Below are positions 59,325-64,000 of a stretch of DNA of 64,000 bases, piece after piece (within the stretch, counting starts at the first letter, position 1; each line of letters opens with the position of its first letter). The notes beneath the pieces were generated by a model that worked only from the letters and a program-made list of their open reading frames with translations, was not told where the DNA came from and searched no databases. A program made the translations under genes and the position numbers. This DNA comes from Camelus bactrianus (Eukaryota > Chordata > Mammalia > Artiodactyla > Camelidae): positions 17,619,412 to 17,683,411 of the forward strand of contig NC_133541.1 of NCBI RefSeq assembly GCF_048773025.1, given 5' to 3'.

Positions 59325-60650
59325 CCCAGGTACTATTAAAACAGCAGTCTTTTCTACTAAATGTTTAAAAGAAAGACTATTTGATAACAGGGTTATCAAA
59401 GTTGGTTTTTTTTGTTTGTTTTTTGTTTTTTGTTTTTAACCATATAATGACATTAGAATTAAAATATCTTTCTACTACTGACATAAGTTTGGTCACAATT
59501 TGGATATTGAAGATATGATCACAAAAAATGATTTTCAGGAGTTTAAATTGTAATTGGACATTATTTTATCAAAGCCACTAGTTACACATGTAAAGACTTC
59601 ACTTTCAGACCTCTTATGATGCCTTGTGTGCAGTGCAACACCTTCGCCAAAATGCACGTCACATGCTGTATTCATACTGTTCTGATACATTTGAGTTTGC
59701 CTACTGAGATATAAAAGGTATGATTTTAAATTATGACTTAATACAATTATTAAAATGTTTAAAGCTGGAACAATAATGACAAATACATTGGTTTTACTTT
59801 TCCTTTAAATTATACCTAGAAAAACTAGCTTCAACCATGAAGAACTGATACTCTTACAGTGTAGGGATGCTATGCTCAACACTCACAAGAAAAACTTAAC
59901 ATTACTAATTTCAAGTCAAACTTGGGTGCTGTGATGTTGGAAGATGTCTATTACATAAAGTTAATGTTTATTCTCTCACATCATTGCTTTAAACTCCTTC
60001 CCAGATAATCCCAATCGTGCTGCCTCAGATTCAAAGCAAGTCATTTTGTCTAGATCCCATACAACACTGCTTTCCCCTTATTTTACTGAATTGTAATGAG
60101 TTAATCAAGCCAAGAAATTCCTGCCTAACAAGACATCTCGTACGAGGATATGGGTCAGAGAACAGGAGTCCCAAGGAAGAAGTGCGAATGGATACCTACT
60201 GCTCATTCCACAAAGACAGAAAGTCCATAGAGGGAAAGGAGGAAAACACAGTCCTCTTCCCGATTTCTCAGCTTTGGAATTTCCTTTATCAGCAATCTTT
60301 TTAAAATGTGGGGATGATCCTGACTTGTCAGCTTTTTTTTTCCTACTAAATATAAACTTTTTAATAAACTTCCCACAATGACTAACTACTATTAATATTG
60401 TCTCCTCTTTAAGTAAAGAGATTTTTTATAGTAAAAACATAGGAAGGGCATAGCATTAGTGTCTTCGATTATACAGCCTTACAGGTTTTATATAGAAACA
60501 GCAAACTCATTGTTAAGGCTGGGCCCTGTGGGCCAAGGAGGTGGGAGCTTCACTGTCTTCAGTTCTGCTTTCCTTCCTTGCAAAAAAAACTGCCTGGATT
60601 CTATGGAAATAGACAAACCATTGTCATGACTTGGGGAATTTGGTGGGGAT
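59325..60650. other. Unassigned DNA
   Basis: No gene recognised. Contains a T/G-rich run at about 59403-59440. A 95-codon ATG frame at 60017-60304 has mixed composition but no feature I can name and no clear splice sites. Confidence 0.35.
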
Positions 60651-60652
60651 AG

Positions 60653-61061
60653 TGTATTAGTTTGCTACAGCTGCTATAACAAAGCATCACAGACTGGGTG
60701 GCTTAAATAAAAGAAATTCATTGTCTCATAGTTCTGAAGACGAGAAGTCCCAGATTGTCAGCAAGGTTGGTTCCTTCTAGGACCATGGGAGAAGGATCTG
60801 TTCTAGGTCTCTCTCATTGGCTTACTGATGGCTGTCTTATTCTTGTGTCTTTATACCACCTTTCTTTGCCAATCTGTGTCCAAAGTTTCTCTTCTCATAA
60901 GGTTCTCTTCACAAGTCATATTGAATTAGGATCTATTCTAGTGACCTCACTGATTTAATTACCTATTTAAGGACTTTATCTCCAGTCATACTCTGAAGTA
61001 ATAGGAGTTAGGACTTCAGAATATGAATTTGAGGCAGGGGACAAAAATTTAGCCCGTAACA
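60653..61061 (-). mobile_element. MLT1-type MaLR solo LTR (ERVL-MaLR fossil)
   Basis: Plus strand begins TGTATTAGTTTGCTACAGCT and runs AGACTGGGTGGCTTAAATA, TCATAGTTCTGAAGACGAGA, AGCAAGGTTGGTTCCTTCTA, AGTAATAGGAGTTAGGACTT to TTAGCCCGTAACA, which is MLT1 read backwards. About 410 bp, no internal region adjoining. Confidence 0.9.
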
Positions 61062-61064
61062 TAT

Positions 61065-61320
61065 GGCATTCCTGATTATTGGAAGCTGTGACCAAGAAAT
61101 TGTCTTGCAGAAGCAGAGATAACAGGTCCATGGAGAACATTTTCCTCTTACCTGCAGAACTCAGTGTGTGGGGCATGCAAAAGAGAAGGACCAGGGCAAG
61201 TACTCTGTTAAAGAGACATCCAGTGAAGATGACAAGAGGACACCCAATTTACCTTCCCAGACTTATTTCTAGACAGACATCACACTGTAAAGGCATGCAA
61301 CTCACCTATTCCAGATGACT
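61065..61320. other. Nothing assigned
   Basis: About 250 bp between the MLT1 LTR and an L2. Small frames on both strands, no recognised gene. Confidence 0.35.
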
Positions 61321-61379
61321 TTCTATTTTATACAACTTCATTCACCTTTTCACTCCTCTACCATTATGCAGTTCTGTCT

Positions 61380-62110
61380 TAAGTGTATTTGTCAAAAATC
61401 CTGCTCATTCTTCAAGGTACGTCTCAATGCCTCGCTCTTCCAGGATGTCAGGTCATCATTCCTGTACCCCAGCAATGAAAACAAGCTTTTCCTTCGCTGC
61501 TCTCCTCAGAAGTCACCAATAACTGTGTTTTGTCATCCTGCCATTTCTTTGCTTAATATACTTTTATTGCCACTGATCATGCGCAGAAGATCCAAACTCC
61601 TCATCGTGGCCAACAAAACCTGCAATACTTAGCTCCTGACAATCTCTTGGACTTTATCCTCTCACTCACACTGTTTACTCAATCAGCCACTCTGGCATTC
61701 ACATTTGTCCCTCACGTATGCCAAGCTTGTTCTTCCTGGGTCCTTTCCACTAGCCCTTGTTTCTGCCTAAACTCTCCCTACAGGTAGTCACATCACAAAC
61801 TCTTCTTGGTCATTCATATCTTGGCTTAAATTATTTCACCTCAGAGATAGCTTCTCCAATCACCAATCAGAAGTGAACTCCCAGTGTCTTCTTAATACAT
61901 CAACTTGCTTGTTTGACTTGATTGTACTTTACTCAACTCTAAGTATTTCTTATAAATTAATAATTCATTTGTTGACTTTCTGTCACTCTCAGTCATTCTC
62001 TAAACTCCAGAAGAGCAGAAAAATATCAGGTTTGTTCAACATTATACCAAGGCAATCAAATTGGTGCTTGGAATACATGAGGGAAATTTGTGGAATAAAT
62101 GAATGAATCA
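61380..62110 (+). mobile_element. L2 LINE 3' region
   Basis: Sense L2: CTCATTCTTCAAGGTACGTC and TTCCAGGATGTCAGGTCATC in a first segment (to about 61545), then AGATCCAAACTCCTCATCGT, GCCACTCTGGCATTCACATT, CGTATGCCAAGCTTGTTCTT, CTCCAGAAGAGCAGAAAAAT and the tail GGAATAAATGAATGA. The repeated use of one consensus part suggests two overlapping L2 pieces. The 105-codon frame at 61315-61632 belongs to this repeat. Confidence 0.82.
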
Positions 62111-62114
62111 GTGG

Positions 62115-62530
62115 ATGAATGCACATGATAAATTTAATTCATGCATACATGAATATATGCTAGACACTATTCTTAGCACTGAGAACAGGTTTAAGGTTAA
62201 AGGAACACACGTTATTACCAAAATGCCATTACCACTGAAACTAGAATAAAATTTTGAAGTTAGGTAGAGAAGATCCAGTTTCTCCATTAATTTAAATTAT
62301 TTTTTTCATAATTTTAATTTGGACCTCCAAATATGTGTCTCCTCCAACATCTTCTCCTTAGGGAGGTATGTATTTCCACATCTCAAGTTCGGCTAGCCAT
62401 ATGATTTAAAAGAAGAAATAAAAATCTGATAGTTTCAGCAAGATTGGAACCAAGTTGTAATCTCTGATTTCTGTAGGCTAAGAACTTAACTTTTTAAGTG
62501 TCCATATTTTCATCTTTTTTAAAATGGTAG
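62115..62530. other. Nothing assigned
   Basis: About 400 bp of AT-rich DNA with no recognised gene or repeat. Confidence 0.4.
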
Positions 62531-62534
62531 TCTA

Positions 62535-62652
62535 CACAGCAGTATTAACCACACGTATGTGGTACTGAGCACATGAAATGTGGCTAGTGCAAAAGAGGAA
62601 CTGAATTTTTTAATTTCATTTACTGTTAGTTAATTTCAGTTTAAATTTAAAA
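62535..62652 (+). mobile_element. MER1-like hAT-Charlie remnant
   Basis: CACACGTATGTGGTACTGAG, CACATGAAATGTGGCTAGTG, AGAGGAACTGAATTTTTTAA and an AT-rich end (CAGTTTAAATTTAAA) follow the MER1 consensus in sense. Partial copy; compare the minus-strand copy at 16950-17140. Confidence 0.72.
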
Positions 62653-62779
62653 CTTGGAACAGTGTAAAATATTTCTTATAAGAAAAAAATGAAAATTACT
62701 TCATTGATAATGGTAAATTTCCTTCCTATTAAAAATACACTATTCCATTATGTTCATATTACCTAATTTGCCAACATAC

Positions 62780-63265
62780 TGCCAAATGTGGTACAAGGCC
62801 TAAAATTAAGTCCTGATAATATGTGTGCCTTGACATCTGGGGAAAACCTGGAGAGCCTCAAATGTCTTAATGGAAAGTTTTCCTCCCTACTGTGTTCCCT
62901 GAATGAGGTCCTTGGTCAAATAGCCCTACTAGTCACGAGGACCAGACCCACCACATGGTCTCCCCTGAGGAGCAAATGTTAGTTCCTGGACAGTCTGCAG
63001 GGTTACTTACACAAGCCAATCACATCCTCCTGCAGGAACCAGAGATCAACTCACCCCCTTGTTTTATGAAGCCTGCCTACCACAGCCCTTACCTGTTCAT
63101 CTCCCTAAGTGCAGTCCCCATGTGGCCTGTGTGACTCAGTGTTCTCCTGCCTCGGCTGTCAGTATCATCTGCCCAGTGTCTGATGTATGTTCAGCCATCA
63201 CTCTAACCCTAGGGTGGAGAAGCCTCCTTCACCAACAAGGTGAAAAGGAGGAAATCAAAACACAA
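62780..63265 (+). mobile_element. Possible LTR fossil
   Basis: CAAGCCAATCACATCCTCCT, GCAGGAACCAGAGATCAAC, TATGAAGCCTGCCTACCACA and ATGTGGCCTGTGTGACTCAG recall the R/U5 side of a mammalian ERV LTR. No clear TG...CA edges or duplication, so this is tentative. Confidence 0.33.
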
Positions 63266-63269
63266 TAAC

Positions 63270-63755
63270 ATTTGATGATTGTGAATATTCTTTTTTATGG
63301 ACAATAGTTTATACATGTTCAGAATACAAACTCAAAACTTGTAAATATTGTCCTTATCCAGTGGTCTAATATCCTTATCCAACAGTCTAGTAACATAATC
63401 AATAACCAATGTTTCTTTTCATTTCATTGCCTTGCAGTAATGTAATGGCTAACTTTATATGACTGAATTTTTGAACCCACTCACAGTGCTATGGCATGTT
63501 TCCTATACTTCTGAATCATACTCAGTCTTCTGGGGTCCAAAATCACTGATGATGGTCACACCTCTAAACTCAAATTATAAGCTGAACATTTAATGCAATG
63601 TAAGTATTACTTATGATTTATGCTCACTCTATCTAAATCACTAGATGAATCCTTTAAAAAAATGTTGTTCCCTGAATAAATATCCACTGAGGTGATCTAG
63701 AAGTTGAGTAAAATTTCAAGAGGTAATTATGGATGGAAGGGGATAAAATTATTCC
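63270..63755. other. Nothing assigned
   Basis: About 490 bp without recognised features. Confidence 0.4.
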
Positions 63756-63759
63756 TCTA

Positions 63760-64000
63760 GAGATGGAAAAGTACAAAGATCCCCAGAGGTGGGAGGAAAG
63801 GCTGAGTAACTGAAAGAAGGCCAGTGTGGCAGGAATAGACTGTACAGAGAATGGGCCATTTGTGCAGAGTGGAGACAGGACCTGCGATGAGGCCAGGAGA
63901 CCTTGAAACCTGCAATTCAAAGCAAAGGAACCTGACACAGATTCCAGGGATCAAAAAAGCATAAAGCACAGAGTGACAGACATCCATGTTGTGAGCAGTG
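63760..64000 (-). mobile_element. L2 LINE fragment (possible), runs off the window
   Basis: AGAAGGCCAGTGTGGCAGGA and TTGTGCAGAGTGGAGACAGG on the plus strand recall antisense L2 near the ggccagtgtggctggagc motif. The two overlapping minus-strand frames here (63654-63938 and 63757-63987) are probably incidental. Confidence 0.35.

Noticed and set aside
61079-61318. 79-codon plus-strand frame beside the MLT1 LTR
   Set aside because: No recognisable features, an overlapping minus-strand frame of similar length, and no splice-site support.

Overview
This window is vertebrate nuclear DNA, almost certainly from a camelid (camel, llama or alpaca). The best species marker is a tRNA-derived SINE at 4812-4903 that matches the camelid Vic-1 family as I remember it. 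L1 3' ends of cetartiodactyl type, L2, MIR, MaLR/MLT1 LTRs and hAT/Tigger-type DNA transposon remnants place it in a placental mammal. The DNA is AT-rich and repeat-laden, with no bacterial features, and it looks like a gene desert or the inside of a very large intron.

Region by region. 1-12 kb: an ERV1-type solo LTR with a 4-bp target duplication (350-825), the Vic-1 SINE, L1 3' ends in both orientations (7455-7590 minus, 7805-8718 plus) and an older L1 piece (11480-11990 minus). 12-25 kb: MIR and L2 scraps, an LTR at 12776-13264, an L1 3' end, a MER1-like hAT remnant, an MLT1 LTR, then about 5.6 kb of repeat-poor DNA with two long CA microsatellites. 25-41 kb: an LTR near 25.2-25.7 kb, L2 pieces (one split by a MER5A), an old L1M 3' end, three MLT1 LTRs, an unusual TG-rich and locally CpG-bearing pocket at 38.5-39.4 kb, and an exact triple 21-bp tandem repeat at 40116-40178. 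42-48 kb: one plus-strand L2 interrupted by a solo LTR, an L1 3' end and a tiny poly-A insert with a 14-bp duplication, then a tiny L1 with a 13-bp duplication and a well-preserved solo LTR (47349-47666). 48-64 kb: a possible terminal coding exon (50479-50771), L1 and L2 pieces, a complete TIR mini-transposon (55004-55220), a further MLT1 LTR and two LTR-like stretches.

No complete host gene, RNA gene or CRISPR array could be supported. The only stretch I regard as a serious coding candidate is the possible plus-strand 3'-terminal exon at 50479-50771, which I cannot assign to a gene. I found no convincing undescribed biological system. Family names rest on remembered consensus sequences and not on a search, so subfamily labels are provisional and most edges are approximate unless a target duplication is given.
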